Part shown: piece by piece, positions 46,398 to 58,969 of the stretch
How the letters are laid out: every line of letters begins with the position of its first letter
How positions within the stretch are numbered: position 1 is the first letter of the stretch
From: Macrocybe gigantea
Taxonomy: Eukaryota > Basidiomycota > Agaricomycetes > Agaricales > Callistosporiaceae
Length of the DNA: 64,000 bases
Direction: 5' to 3'
Assembly (NCBI GenBank): GCA_011319805.1
Contig: SJRY01000228.1
Location: 806,001-870,000 of the forward strand
Position numbers and translations under genes: made by a program
The notes under the pieces: generated by a model
The model's input: the letters and a program-made list of their open reading frames with translations, nothing else
Databases searched by the model: none
What the model was told of the DNA's origin: nothing

Positions 46398-46512
46398 GAG
46401 GAATATGATGTACCATTGAACATAGTTATGTTTGCAACCATTTAGTTTGATTCGCAGTCGCTTTGGTCTTGCAGGAAAGCGGCAATACTTTGCATGGCTG
46501 TGCGCTGGACAG

Positions 46513-47517
46513 CTAAGGGTTAGTAGGAGATGGGGGAATTGGAGGCGACCCACGCATCACCTTGCGTTTCGCAGGTATCATGTCGTCTTCATTGGTCTCC
46601 TGCTCTTCCGTTTTTGACGAGTCCCTTCCCACGACGGCCTTCTCGAACGCCTGAACGTCCTCTTCATGATTTGTATGTCAGGGTAACATAGGACAAAACA
46701 ATGCAAGTTCGTCAGACTGACCGAGCTCTTGCGCGAACTCGCGCTGCGCTTTGATTTTCCTGGCCTTCTCGAGGCTGTAGCGGGGCGTCATACCTAGCTC
46801 GACCAGAATCTCTTTTAGTTTCCTGATTTTCTGCGAAGGCGCATCCAATCCTTGAAATACTTTAGGCCATACTTTGCGGGCGCCGCAGGCCGTGACAAAT
46901 GACTGGGTCATTGATTCAAGATGAAGCTCGATGCGTGAGATGATGCCAGTCCACTTTCCTTCAGTCGTTTGATAGTTTCCTCATCTTTGTCCAGAGCCAG
47001 GTCCGGTTTCTTGCCTTTCTGCAGAAAGGATGGGACAAGTTCGGCGCGTCAAGTCCCTGATGTTCAATCGTAATTTCTGACGTGCCTTGCTAGTAGCCTT
47101 CGCTCTCCTGCTCTTGACAGCCTGGGATGCTTCGGAGTTTTGATCAGGAGATTGTTTCTTGGTCTACGGGCAACAGGTAAATGGCCTTTGAAACCGCCAA
47201 CGAGCATTCCAGTTCGCAAACGCATGACGTACGGTTCGCGAAGTAGTTGTCGACGAAGGTCCGGCTACAGACGCGCCATCGCAATCGCTTTCATCAACCC
47301 TTCTTCGTTTAGGGTCAGGCTGCCGAGGTTTCAGCGCGAGCCATGCGACGAGGACGTGCAAGTGAGAAACAGACCGGCTTAGGGTCATCCTCGTCTTCCG
47401 AGGACGATATAAACTCCTGTGGTTTCCAAATGCATAAGACTGTCCGCAGAATAGATTATTTACAAAGCGGGTCATACGCACAGCGGATTTGAACTGCTTC
47501 ACGTTCTTCGGAGCCAT
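46513..47517 (-). CDS. Conserved fungal nuclear protein of unknown function
   Basis: A small Lys/Arg/Ser-rich protein in about five exons. It begins MAPKNVKQFKSAEFISSSED and has an acidic patch, then a basic NLS-like DPKRRRVDES. A basic linker follows (KSRRAKATSKGKKPDLALDK). The conserved part is DEETIKRLK, FVTACGARKVWPKVFQGLD, SQKIRKLKEILVELGMTPRY and SLEKARKIKAQREFAQELE. It ends with an acidic, Pro-rich tail at 46513. The helical ARKVW...GMTPRYS block recurs, as I recall it, in many uncharacterised fungal proteins. A chromatin or transcription role is only suggested by composition. Confidence 0.72.
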
Positions 47518-47580
47518 GTGAGAAGCGCGTCTCGTTTAACGAGCGTGCTGCTCATCGCCACTATGATTGTGTTATGTAAT

Positions 47581-50500
47581 CTATTGTCCACTGGCCACGA
47601 TCTTCTGCAGCGACGCATTCTGCCTCTCCAACTCTTCAATCTTTCGCTCAGCCTTCCGCAATTTGTCCAACAGGTAACGAGTCCGTAATCCAGTGCTTCC
47701 TCTGCCAAGTCCGAATGTCCACCATGGTCTATGTTCCATCTCCGCCAAGTTTCTCAGGACGACCAATTCATCCTCATAAGCCTTGATCGCCTTTTCGAAG
47801 CTTGCAATCGCTTGTTGATTGTACGCTATGCCCTGTGCGGCCTGGAAAATGGGATCTGAGAGAAACTGTTCAGTAGGCAGCCTTCGGCACCGCTGTTGAT
47901 GTATCGTTATACCGTTTACGATTCGCTCAAAAATCCATCGCAAGACGGGTCTTCCAGGTTTGATAGATGTTGCTCGACCTTCGAAATGAATAACAATAAA
48001 TGTAAGTATGAAACGCAGCTTCTCAGAGTCGATTTCACCGTCTATGGCGTTAATTGAGATGAGCTCCGCGTGCTCCATCCTCCGCAGTGGCATTTCGTCT
48101 CCCTTAAACGGATAGTCTAACAGCACTTCATAATATGGGACCTGTGACAAGCAGGTCAGAAACCACCGAAGCACACATAATTGGATCGTATCACTTCGCC
48201 CTGCTTTGCTAGTCGTTTCATTATCGTCCAAGCTTGCCCGCGCGACCAAGGTAAGTTCTTCCCGTCCTCAGCGTCGTCCCCGAAAGCATTCTTCCTGATT
48301 TCTGCAATACCTCGAACGATGATATCCTCTACAGCGCTCTCAATCGTCTGACCGCTTCGGACTTTGTGGATAAGCTACAAATTGCATCGTTGCAGTTGCT
48401 AGCTAAACATACAGACCACGAAAAATTGCTTACACTCTCGAGATCGCTGGCTCTTCCGCCAAGGCGTTCAATTTGCATAATTTGTCGTTCGGTCAAGTCC
48501 ACGCATTTTCCTGTCTCCTCTAGCCTCTGCATGACGAGAGAAAGAGAGCTTTTAGCATCAGCGTCGGACAGAGATATAGAGTTCAACGGTTTCGATCGTA
48601 ACGCTGCTCTAGGGTAAATACCAACAGCCACAGATTAGAACGAGCTGCATTCACCTTGCGTCAGTTGCTTGGAATTTTCACGGTTGTCGCTGACTACAAT
48701 GACATGGGCGATCTGAAGAGGCGAAAGAGCTTAGCTAGAGGTCTTTTGCAAAATTAAAGCTCAACCTAACCTGGTTTTCCACCAAGGCAGCTGCCCAGTG
48801 AGCCAGCACCGTCAACAGTTCCTCCCTGCCCGATCCGAATTGCGTCGAGTAATTTCTAATCACGACAATAGGGAGGGATGCTATCGCCTTACTCTCTTGT
48901 TGCGCTCTTTGCCTCAAGGTGGCGTCCCCTTCTTTCATTACAGGTCCTCCAATAAGCCCAGTCGAGACTGACATTTCCTCGACATCGCCGTAATGTTCAT
49001 CACCGACACCGAGCTCAGACATGACACCGTTACCAGCCACACAATCTAGCCGTGGGTCATGCCATGTACCCAAGATGATTTCTTGCCTTCGGCGATCTTC
49101 ATCGACTTTTCGCCTTTCGGCTCTCTCCTCCTGCATCATTTGCCGCTGAATGGCGTGCTGATGCACGGCACTGACACCCTTTAGAGCAGTTCCAACGACG
49201 TTCAAAAGTTGCAGAAGCTGATCACTAAGCGAGCTACTGAGTCCAGCTTGGCAGATTAAAATAGGATTAACCAATGACAGTTTAGAACAACTGATGCAAT
49301 TCACACATACCTTTCTGTCCAATGATGCCGACGCTGGCTAAGTCGATCATGTTGTTCATGGATTGCAAGAAACTGAAAACGGGCCAATAGCCAGTCTGTC
49401 TTGCCAATCCTGCAACAAGCTGAGCATCCGAGCTACTCTTATAAAGTTCCCTACAATCGATGATCATAGATGTGCTATGGGTGCGTTAGTACAAAAACGG
49501 AGCCATAAGATACAGACTGATTACCGTCCAGAATCTTTCAGTATAGCTTGAACCATCCTTGTCTTTCCACTACCCTGGGGGCCATGGATGAATGCCACAG
49601 TGCCTGGAAAGACCAAAGAAATAAGAATATCTGTTGCATGACCGTATCTTCATAATCCGCAATCATACCCGGTAAATCCGTCAGATATGCCCGGATAGCT
49701 TTGACAGCGTCTTCTCTCTCTTTCCAGACGTCTTCAGCAGATAATTCGGGGGAAATGGAAGCTCGGCCATTGTAAGGACCTTCCCAGGCATTCATTTGAA
49801 GCCATTTATACAACTTGAACTCTGATTTTGATTTAGAATACATCGAGCAGAAGAGCGGGAGAATCGGGAATGCTTACCTCGATAGTTAAACCAATCTAAC
49901 ATCTTCCCTTGTACCATTAAGGATCGCAGAGGGTCAAAGACCTGGCAAAGAATTGGATCAGTGACTTGCACGCCCGGTAGCAGATTTAGGCACAACAGTG
50001 TAAGTTACTGTTCCCAAGAGAAAGACCAGTATTGGAAGTATGATCCTCGGGTGATTGGACATCCAATTTCGTATAACATGGGCCTGGATAGGAACTTCGT
50101 AGCTCGTGTGTAGGACTGTCGATTTTGCCACCTCTTTGGTTTCGGCGCTACATGGTTTGTGACTTTGCAGGCGAAGCCCGTTGATGACGTTGCGTGCAAC
50201 GGTAGCCGAATACAGTCGGCTGAATGTAATCGTTGAGGAGCGAAGAGTGCCAGTTGGGACTGGAACGGGACGACTTATATCCTTGATATGACCGTACGAC
50301 TGCGGGCATTGCATCGCATTGTAAAAAAAAGGTTCTCTCAGGATGAAAAGCGGACGCACCCGAAATATTTGATACAGAGTCTGCTCATCCACGTCTGGAC
50401 CCTCAAACTCGACTTTAACTATGGGAGATGCAAAGCGACTCATGTCCTTGCAGCCATCGAGTGGCAGGTCGTCAGTACGTATGTCATAGATCATCCTCAG

Positions 50501-51164
50501 GATTAAATGCTTTACCTCCGTCCACGGTGTCCCTCTAACGACCCACATCCTGCCGCTGTGCACTCCATACCAGGATAGCAAACCTCCTTGTCGTGTGGCT
50601 TCGCGATTCAACTCATCTTCGATCGACTGGAGGCTTGGTTCCGAATCGTTCACCGTGTAATTAAAGCTCACGAATACTCCCCCATCCTTTTCATGGGTTG
50701 GAGCGACAAGATTTTGAACTGGCGGAGATGTATAGACTCTAGGCGCGAGCGCAACACACTGAGGATACGCTCCTCTCTGAAAAGACCGATATAATGACGC
50801 AAGCTGTTGCTCGCAAAAAAAAAAAAAATTAGTAGCTCTTCGGTGAGAGACGATCCAAAGGAAAGCTGCTCACTCCCATCGAGCAATTCGGATTGGAAAC
50901 AACGAGTCTATGAAAAGCCACCGTTGAACCTGCTTTCCCAAGCACCTCAGATTAGGGTTGAGCAAGATGTTTTGGTCTGACCTGCCTACGGTTAGTGACC
51001 GCCGTCGTTCTCTCATTCTCGTTGATTGAAACAGCTTCAGACGTCAAGAATCTGCAGCCGTGCCAACTCGCAGACGGGGACGCTTTGAAGGATCGGTGGA
51101 TTGCGGACGAGGAAAGCAAAACCCATCTGGGGCCATGAACAGACATGGCCGTTGGGTACTTCAT
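47581..51164 (-). CDS. YME2: Mitochondrial inner membrane protein Yme2/Rna12
   Basis: Inner-membrane protein that influences mtDNA escape and nucleoid organisation. The presequence is Arg/Ser-rich (MSVHGPRWVLLSSSAIHRSF). Next come the matrix RRM-like part (WLFIDSLFPIRIARWE, YTSPPVQNLVAPTHEKDGG, WYGVHSGRMWVVRGTPWTEV), a transmembrane helix (ILPILVFLLGTVTYTVV) and an AAA-like intermembrane-space domain. That domain has P-loop TVAFIHGPQGSGKTRMVQAI and Walker B-like LPIVVIRNYS. Late blocks are ISLSDADAKS, PYYEVLLDYPFKGDE and a coiled-coil C-terminus ending KIVASGQ at 47581. All exons join in frame. Two nearby ATGs (51164, 51146) could start it. Confidence 0.92.
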
Positions 51165-51603
51165 TCCTGTGACATCACATACTCTGCTATTTAAGGGCGG
51201 ATGTCCTGGTCACCGCAAAACATAAATTACCAGACAGGTATGATTGTACACTAGTCATAACGCGGTCAATTAAGGGTGCAATAATGCAAATGACAGCCTT
51301 GAGCCATCCGAAATCTCCGCAGTTCAGGAAAATCTACAATAAACGGGCCCAAAGGATTTGGTAAAATTGATACAACCTTTGCATAGTGAGGAAGATTGCA
51401 GTAGATGGTTAACTTGAGAGTAAAGTTGATTGGAGAAATATCCCTCATCTGGCCGTGCAACCCTTTTCTGTCGAGGAAAGACGTCATTGGGCAGGATCAT
51501 GCGTGATAGAAAGAGATGTGTAGGTAGCTTTCAAGCAGTTTTGCAGATTTTCAAGACCACTGAGCGATCCCTCAAAATAAGTGGATTAATACGTCCAAGG
51601 TGA
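51165..51603. other. Intergenic, no gene seen
   Basis: About 440 bp between the YME2 start and the nucleoporin stop, both on the minus strand. It holds the promoter of YME2 and the 3' flank of the nucleoporin gene. The longest ORF (51266-51487, -) has no recognisable features or codon pattern. Confidence 0.5.
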
Positions 51604-54600
51604 CTACCGTTTTACTCCTCCTCTGCGAGTCGGCAATTTGCGAATTTGCCGTCCTGCTACCGGAGATGGAGCTGGCGCCGCACCTATGGTGAAAAGCGCA
51701 CCCCCTGCTGCACTAGTAGCGGTCGGAGTAGATGGAGAGAACGGAGGCGCCGGCTGGGCTTGGGGGAAGGCTCCGCTTCCGCCGCCGAACCCGTTGGTAG
51801 TATTGATTTGGGGCAAGCCCGTATTTGCACTCGCTGGCGATGCGGGTTGGCTTGCTCCGAATGTGAATGTCGTTGCAGATGAAGGCAATGGGGGTTTAAA
51901 GGAGAATGGAGAGGATTGACCGAACGGCGACGGAGTGCTGGAAGTAGAACCCGAAGGATTCATGGCTTGCCCAAATGGACTGCTCGTCGTAGAACCAGAT
52001 GTGGCTCCAAACGTGAAAACTGGCGAGCTAGTGGTCTGGACATCCGAACCGAAACTAAAAGAACGCGTCGACGGTCCCGTCTGTTTTGCGGTTTCTGGCA
52101 CTTTTGGTGCGAGGGTATTGGCGGTGCTTTGTGTACCCACCCCAAATGTAAATGGCTTGTTGTCCGATAGCAGAGGACTGGGAGTCGTCGAAGTCGGGGT
52201 CGTACCGAATGTGAAAGGTGCAGTCGAAGGCGCTGACACTGTCCCGCTGTTCTGGGATGCGAAGATCGAAGTCGGAGCACTGACGTTGAAGGAAAATCCA
52301 CCAAGAGATGGTGCAGAATCTGCCGGTTTCGACGGTGTTTGTACATCTCTAGTCGGACTTTCGTCCATCTTTACTTCGTCGTCAGCAAGTTTAGGGGGTG
52401 TAACCGGCCTGTCTACTTGTGGTGGCTCTACCGTAGTCGCCGAGGGCGAACCAAAATTAAAGCTTCTTGTGGCAGGTCCTGCAGTTGCACCGCTACTGGA
52501 GAAGGGGAAAGACGTAGATGTAATTGAGGACGGCGTGTTACCGAATGTGAAAGCAGAACCGCGTTTTGTACTCTCTTGGGAAGTACTGCTTGGCCCAAAT
52601 GCAAAGGCAGTGGCAGTGGCCGATTTTCCCGTCTCCGCCGCAGTGGGTGGATTCGAAGTAGTACTACTTCCAAATGCGAAACCAGTGCTAAGAAGAGGCT
52701 TTGGCGGCTCGGATACAATAGGGAAAACCGATTTCAATTTTGCATCATCTGTCGGGATGACCGGTTTACTGACTCGGGAGATCACAGGAGCTGTTGTGTC
52801 GGCTTGTTCAACTCTCCCATCAACCGTGACGGCGGTTTGAACAGTACTCTTGTCTTTGAGGGGTTCAGTTTGTTGTGGGACGCTAGAAGCGGAGGGCTCA
52901 GGTTTGAATAGCTCTGTGGTAGCTGGCGTGGAAGCAGCTGGAGACGATTTTGGAACGAGGGTATTGAAATCTTTATGCTCCTTTGGCTCAGCGATTGCCA
53001 GGCTCGGTTTGTCAGCAGACTGAAGGCCAGGAGACGGTGGGAATGTGAACTGGGGGCTTGTTTTTGTATCAGAGGGAGGGATGGATACAATTAGAGGCGC
53101 AACTTGAGTAGCAGAGTCTTCGACTGTTCTAGATGTCCCTTTCATATCATTCGACACTTCGGCGCTGCTGGTAGGGGGTAGGGGTACAGCACTTGAGCTA
53201 ACTTGAGATGTTGACGAGAATAGCAACGGCTTCGGGGAAGCGATGTTGAAGGGCTTACTGAACGCCTGTGAGTTGGCGAAGAAATTTGGAATACCTCCAT
53301 TACCGCTTTCCAACGAAACTAGGGGTATTGTTGGCGCCTTTGGCTGCATGTCCGATGACACCTTTGCACTGGGACGGAACGGAGTGACGTCTGAGGAAGA
53401 TGGAGGATTCATAGCTTCAGTTGTCGGTGGAGGGAGCGGAGGTAGAGATTCGATAGGTTTAGCAACAACCTGAGCATTCGCTGGTCCGCTTGCTTTGAAA
53501 GAGAAGGGTAATGCAGCTCTTGGTGGCTCCTTTGCATTCATTAGATCATGTTCGATTGGCTTCACCTGTTATACAGTTAATTAACAGGCAAGGTAAAGCA
53601 TCAGATGCAAAAGACATACATTAGCAAAGCTGAAGCCTTCCGGAATGTTGAACACTGGGGCTCTTCGTGCAGCTTTCTCCAATATGTCCTGCTCCTTCTT
53701 TCTTTCCTTATCGGCCTTATATTCGGCCGCAACGCCGCCATCCATGGTATCGTCATCGTCTTCGAATGCAGCGGAAAACTTGGTCTTAGGTCTGATCGTC
53801 GGCCGAGTAATGTGATTACGCGTTTTTGTACGTCCTACTCGAAGGAAAGACGACGGGGAAGGCCGAGAAGGCGGTAAAAAGGCTTGTCCTCTGATCTCTG
53901 TTGAAGCTTCAGCATCGACGATGGCTTCGGTACTTCCAGGTTTTTCGACATTCTCCTGATCCATGACGGCATTATCAGGTAGTTGCGCGTTTTCTACTTG
54001 ATCTGCTACCCCGACGATGGGTACGTCCTTCTCGACTTCAGACTTCCTTCTCGCTAACAACCTTTTCATGCCTCCTTCACCAGCATACGGCTTGGTCTCA
54101 TTAACTGTGGAACGTTTGTTGATAGCTTTTCGACCAAAGCGATCAGCTTCCTTTTCATCCCGCATCAAAACCAGCCGGGTACGACGCCTGGATTTGAAGA
54201 GATCCGACGGACTTGAAGATGGATGTGCAGCCTTCGTGACGGAATTGACCGCGCGAAGACGAGTGGGAACTAATGGGGTCTTATAAATGTCGAGTTCCTG
54301 TAAGGCCTTCTCAGCCGGCCGATCTATACAAAGTCGGTTATGAACAGCCCAAGTCCGAGACAGAGAAAATCAACTTACTTTCGTCACCACTATCGGATGC
54401 AGTTCCGAAAAGAGCTGAATGCTGCCTCGCAGGCGAACGTGACTGGAGAAAATAGCTGTTTGAGATATGAAACGCAAATAGATAAAAAGTACGACACTTA
54501 CGGATCGGACTGACTCGACAAGGGTACCGAGGGTGAGGGCAGGCTGCCTTGGAGTACCTTGGCGCTGCTCCCTTTCGAGCGACGGGGCACGAACGAATGT

Positions 54601-55299
54601 AGGATTCGATATCAGAGAGGTGATGGGTGGAGGTTCAGAGATCTCTCTGCCAAGTTGGGGCTGCGGAGTCAACGAGGTGCGCATTCGGAATGAAGGACGG
54701 CTTGACAGTGGTGGCATTGAATGCTCCCTTGTGATAAGTTTGCGATTATCAAGCGAAGGCTCCATTGAAATATCATGAATTAATTGATACCCCAGGATGC
54801 CAGTGGATGTGCGGGACAGAGGGCGTGAAGGGGGGTCAATAGACATGGTCCGTCCAAACTCGACCCGTGCCAGAGTACCACTTTGAGGGAGATCGTTCAA
54901 AGGATGAACCGATATAGACGCAGACCGAGTAATCGCTTCCTGGCTGCTGAAATCGAGACGATTTGCCTGTTCGAATGCGGATGAGGGCGGATCAAGATAG
55001 CCTTGGGCTTGCGCCTGTAGAGGCGATGTGTCCCTTGGCGGACTATTGATTCGCATACGCTTGTGACGCGAAGACCTCTCATCGCCGTTTGTAATGCCAT
55101 CAACCGACGGCGTGATGAGCCGCCTCCGTTTGCCCATAGGATCTTTTGTGTCTTCGAAATCGTCGCTGGCACTGAACCATGACAAAGGCGCTGTTACAAT
55201 GTTCTTAATGGTCCCAAGGAAAGATGATCCAGTCCTCCCGAGCGGCCGTCGCTGAGCAGAGGGTCGTTGACGCTGATTGGAATGCAAGGTGGAGGCCAT
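51604..55299 (-). CDS. FG-repeat nuclear basket nucleoporin, Nup1/Nup153-like
   Basis: Nuclear pore basket component that binds importins through FG repeats. The N-terminus carries an amphipathic segment FLGTIKNIVTAPLSWFSA, the type of membrane-binding helix found in Nup1/Nup60. An NLS-like basic cluster (GKRRRLITPS, SRHKRMRINSPP) follows. The middle contains KTRNHITRPTIRPKTKFSAAFED and FNIPEGFSFANV. The last 650-residue exon (53565-51604) is Ser/Thr/Pro-rich with many FTFG, FSFG, FAFG and FNFG repeats. The extreme C-terminus is basic: RQIRKLPTRRGGVKR. Length is about 1100-1150 residues from at least four exons. The start is the ATG at 55299. The 301-aa plus-strand ORF at 51935-52840 is a mirror shadow of the repeats. 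Confidence 0.88.
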
Positions 55300-55915
55300 C
55301 TCGTCAGTAGTCGAAGACGAAGACAACAGTCACGCCGAAGTCACGACCATGACTGGTGTATTATGTAAGACAGAAGCATGACCTAGCACGGCACGTGCAC
55401 GTCGGGCAAAGATCAGGTCTTGTCGCGGCCGCCGGAGTTCTTCTTCCATCCGTGTGCATCGCTTCCGTAAAAAAAACATACGATATCCTCCAACTAGCCC
55501 CGAAGCTAAATTCAGCCGTCGAATCAGCGGCGTTTTTACCTTCCAGCCAAAGGTGAACATGCTATGCTGGACGTTGACATGATATACGTGATCCAATCCC
55601 TGGCCATGACAATTTTTTGACATTCCCATCTCTGAACGTGACAGACTGATCCTTCTGTCGGCGACATTCAGGCTTCTTGCATCTCGTCTCATCAGGGTCT
55701 TGGTGATTCCTGTGGACTTAAGCAGCCCCGCTCTGTCAACGTGTGACGGTGCAAACAGGGATAACAGCAGTCCACCAGGAACGACATCGCTTTGGTTGAA
55801 TTTACAGGTGATTTAAGAAGTACAAATTCGACGCGGTGGCCAGGGTGGAAGTATTCAGCACCCTCGCCGAGTTTTCTACGCCACTCTATTGCGTCTGCAA
55901 CAAGCCTTTCCAAGG
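55300..55915. other. Convergence-free gap with unassigned minus-strand ORFs
   Basis: About 615 bp between the divergent starts of the nucleoporin (-) and the secreted-protein gene (+). Two minus-strand frames (55692-55330 and 55952-55692) are open but use non-matching composition, overlap the start of the secreted-protein gene and show no recognised domain. The longer one ends TPVMVVTSA. I treat the region as promoter sequence with a small chance of a short gene. Confidence 0.35.
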
Positions 55916-56724
55916 ATGCGTGTCTTTGCTGTCGTAGCGGCGGCCACTGCACTTGCCGGTGTAACAGCTGCTCCTTCGACTTTCGATATAGACCTCAGTC
56001 GCCTGATCGGTGCCGACCTTACGCGCACCAATGGTTATGGCGCACCACTTGCACCTTGGCGGCCAGGTGCACACCCAGGCTGGTACTACGGCAATCATCC
56101 CGAGCATCACCCCCATATCAAGTGTCTCAAAGGAGTATGCAATTTCAGTTTATGCTTATTCGTGGTCGTGATAAACGTCCTTCCAGCCTATCTGCCACAT
56201 TTTGGGATGGTTCCCGCACGCGATTCACTGTCCCAAGCCGCCTCCAAAACCACCCGTCTCGGATGGTTACCAGCAAACATTTGCTAATTTGACGGGTGCG
56301 ACTCAAGCCAGCGATTATATGACGTTTGGATTGGTTGATACTGTTGCTGGTGGGTAAGACCTTTGAATGCCATTTTCCTCATGTTCATGTGTTACAAAAG
56401 ACTGCAAGGCCATGTGCAATTCTGTTGCTGGCTGCAAGTTTGTGAACAGTAAGTCTACTTCTTTTGTACATTCCATTGTCATGTTTAATGGTTGATGATT
56501 GGATTCAGCATACCACGACGTCAATGGCAAGGTCGGGTGCAGATACTTGTCAGGCCACCACCATGACTGACTTGGATTTTGTTCAGGATGGGAGCACGCA
56601 GCTGACTTGTTCCCTGTTCAGTATCTGCCACACTAGTGCGGACGCCACGAACACGGGTGGTCAAACTCAACCAGATGGAAGTATCAACTACATTCTGAAC
56701 AGTGACGGTTGGTGCAAGAAGTAG
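55916..56724 (+). CDS. Secreted fruit-body-type cysteine-containing protein
   Basis: Starts with a signal peptide (MRVFAVVAAATALAGVTAAP). After splicing, the mature part has a Pro/His-rich region (HCPKPPPKPPVSDGYQQTF). A conserved block follows: SDYMTFGLVDTVADCKAMC, GCKFVNTYHDVNGK, STQLTCSLFSICHTSADATN, and GGQTQPDGSINYI with NSDGWCKK at the end. Cysteine pairs around CKAMC and GCKFVN resemble a PAN/apple-like fold. Related proteins in mushrooms are, as I recall, annotated as fruit-body-specific. The intron joining NGK to DGSTQ (about 56530-56586) must be removed; otherwise a stop interrupts. Function is unknown; extracellular location is likely. Confidence 0.8.
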
Positions 56725-56792
56725 TTGTTCTAGTCGGTTACGTAAGATAGTAACTCTCTTATATATACCCAGTTGTGCTTCGTAGTCTCGTT

Positions 56793-58850
56793 ATGGATGG
56801 GCAGAATCACCTTCTCTCTCTCAAAGTTATGCGCATATCCGTGCGTTGTTGCCACAACTGTCCCTTCTATGGTTGAAATCGTGGAAAATCTCACCCTCAT
56901 GTCAGCGACCAGAACTGGCGAGCGCATGGGAACCCTTTTACTCCAGCTCTCCATCTTTCTCGGTAGGAATTACTCGTGCCAGCATGTTGAATATAAAACC
57001 AATACACCTTCTACCGTCAGGCTCGCTCGACCACTTCTGTGCTTTCTTTGCAGGGCACTACACCACTCCCTGGACACCCAAAGACTCTAAGGGATCTCAC
57101 ACACGCTTCGCAACTTCTCGTTTTACCGTCCTCCTTTGGCTCCATCCAATTGGGAGAGACCTTCGCTTGTTGCCTGTGCATCAACAATGAAGCGCAAGTA
57201 GATGCGCATGCTGCAAATCTCAAGGTGGAGATGCAGACATCTACGTCAAAGATTGTTCTGGCAGAGTTCGGCGGAGAAACGACTACCATCCCTGCGGGAG
57301 AGACATATGAATGCGGCGTCAGTCACGATATAAAAGAGTTAGGCCAACATGTGTTGGCATGCACTGTCACCTATCGACTACCTCAGGATGGCCGGCAGGG
57401 TACCAATCATCTGCAACAGCCAGAGTGGCCGACTGCTCAGACGTTTCGCAAGTTCTACAAGTTCGCGGTAAGCGTTTTACCCCTCTTGTCTTATTTCCAG
57501 GGCCCATCTAGCCTCTCACAGGTCACCAATCCCCTTTCGGTCAGAACCAAAGCACACGCAGCGAAGTCCACATCTGCTTTGATGTCTGTTCAAGAGAGGG
57601 AAAAAGTTTTCCTCGAAACGCACCTTCAAAATCTGACTCAAGAACCGATGCTACTTCAGAGCATACAGTTCGAGTGTGTTGAAGGTTGGGAGGTCATTGA
57701 TCCCAACACGCCACTAGCAAGCACCTCTGTCAAACAAGGCACATCCTCTCTTCTTTACCCCCAGGATATCAGACAATTTGTCTACATCCTCTTTCCAACT
57801 GAACTAACGCATTTTTTGCCTGTACATCCTCCTGGAAGCGTCATACCTCTGGGCCGGCTTGAAATATTCTGGAAGTCTCAGATGGGAGAGCTAGGACGTT
57901 TACTAACTTCGACGCTCTCGCGCCGGGTACCCGCTGTATCTATATCTGTTCAGCAACCCGTCCCGGCGGTCCCTCCTTACCTCAGACGAGCTTTGCCTGG
58001 TGCCGGCAACTCCTCTCGCCCGCAATCACCACAGCCCTTACAATCCCGACCAGGGACACCACCTGCAATTCATTCGTCTCGAAATCGTGCTTCTATCGTG
58101 ACTATTATTCCCCAAGAACCTGCTGCAAAGTTCAATCTCAGCCTTACAACTGATACTCCCCAAAGGCATGAGCTTAGACTTGGCCAATCATTCGATGTCT
58201 CATTCTGTCTTCGCCTTCTTCCTCTGCCTTCCGAAGGACAGGAATGCCCGAAACGCATCGTCAAGTTAGCCGTTCAGCGCGTCCGACCCAAAGTCGATCA
58301 TCTGGAGTCCGTCATTCCAACGCAGGCTCAAGGGACGTCTAGTCCTCCTTTATCTTCCGGATTTTCCACGCCGTCGTCTTCTACGACTGTGTTCAATTAT
58401 GCTGTAGCCCATCAAAAGCTCCTCCATGCTTCGCGCAATGAACGTGCTGCAGAGCAATGGAGGTCGCATCCGGAACCAACATTGCGCCCAGATGTGCTCC
58501 TCCCGAAGGCCGTCGTCCAAATAGATGACCCCTCAAGCGGTCTTGAAGCCGCTGGAATCATTAATATTGGCCCTTCAGCCATAATCCTCCCCGATATCGT
58601 GATATTATCCGGTCAAATAGACGGCGAAACATGCCGGAATCCGTATATTTGGCATTTCCAGCTGTCTTACCTTGCGAGGCGAAGGGGATTTCATTCGATC
58701 AGCGGCCTTCGAGTATTCCTTGTCAAGGATGAGTACGTCGGCGAAAGCGACGATTCGATGGCTCATGGACAAAACTCGAGATTGGAAAACCCTAGTGTGC
58801 CTTTATTATTGAAGGAGTGGAGCACCGTGGCTGAAGTATGGATTTCTTAG
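56793..58850 (+). CDS. TRAPPC13: TRAPP complex subunit 13 (DUF974)
   Basis: Subunit of the TRAPPII/III-type tethering complex at the Golgi. Start MDGQNHLLSLKVMRIS in a short first exon; splicing gives RPELASAWEPFYSSSPSFS, then SARSTTSVLSLQG. The family core is LLVLPSSFGSIQLGETFACC, NLKVEMQTSTSKIVL, CGVSHDIKELGQHVLACTVT and FRKFYKFAV. Then come NPLSVRTKAH and FLETHLQNLTQEPMLLQSIQ. The C-terminal half has a low-complexity insert around SSRPQSPQPLQSRPGTPP and ends LKEWSTVAEVWIS. A 57-nt intron after FYKFA is in frame and easy to miss. Confidence 0.9.
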
Positions 58851-58969
58851 CAATCGTAGTATAATTGTGGAAATAGAACATGCATGTAACATCGAAACGT
58901 CCATAAACATGTCCGGATGCTGGTCGATGTCAAAGGGCAAAGAATTACTCTGAACTCCATCATACATTC

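Noticed and set aside
51935..52840. 301-aa plus-strand ORF opposite the FG nucleoporin
   Set aside because: It mirrors the FG-repeat exon on the minus strand and its periodic composition comes from those repeats; no independent domain is seen.
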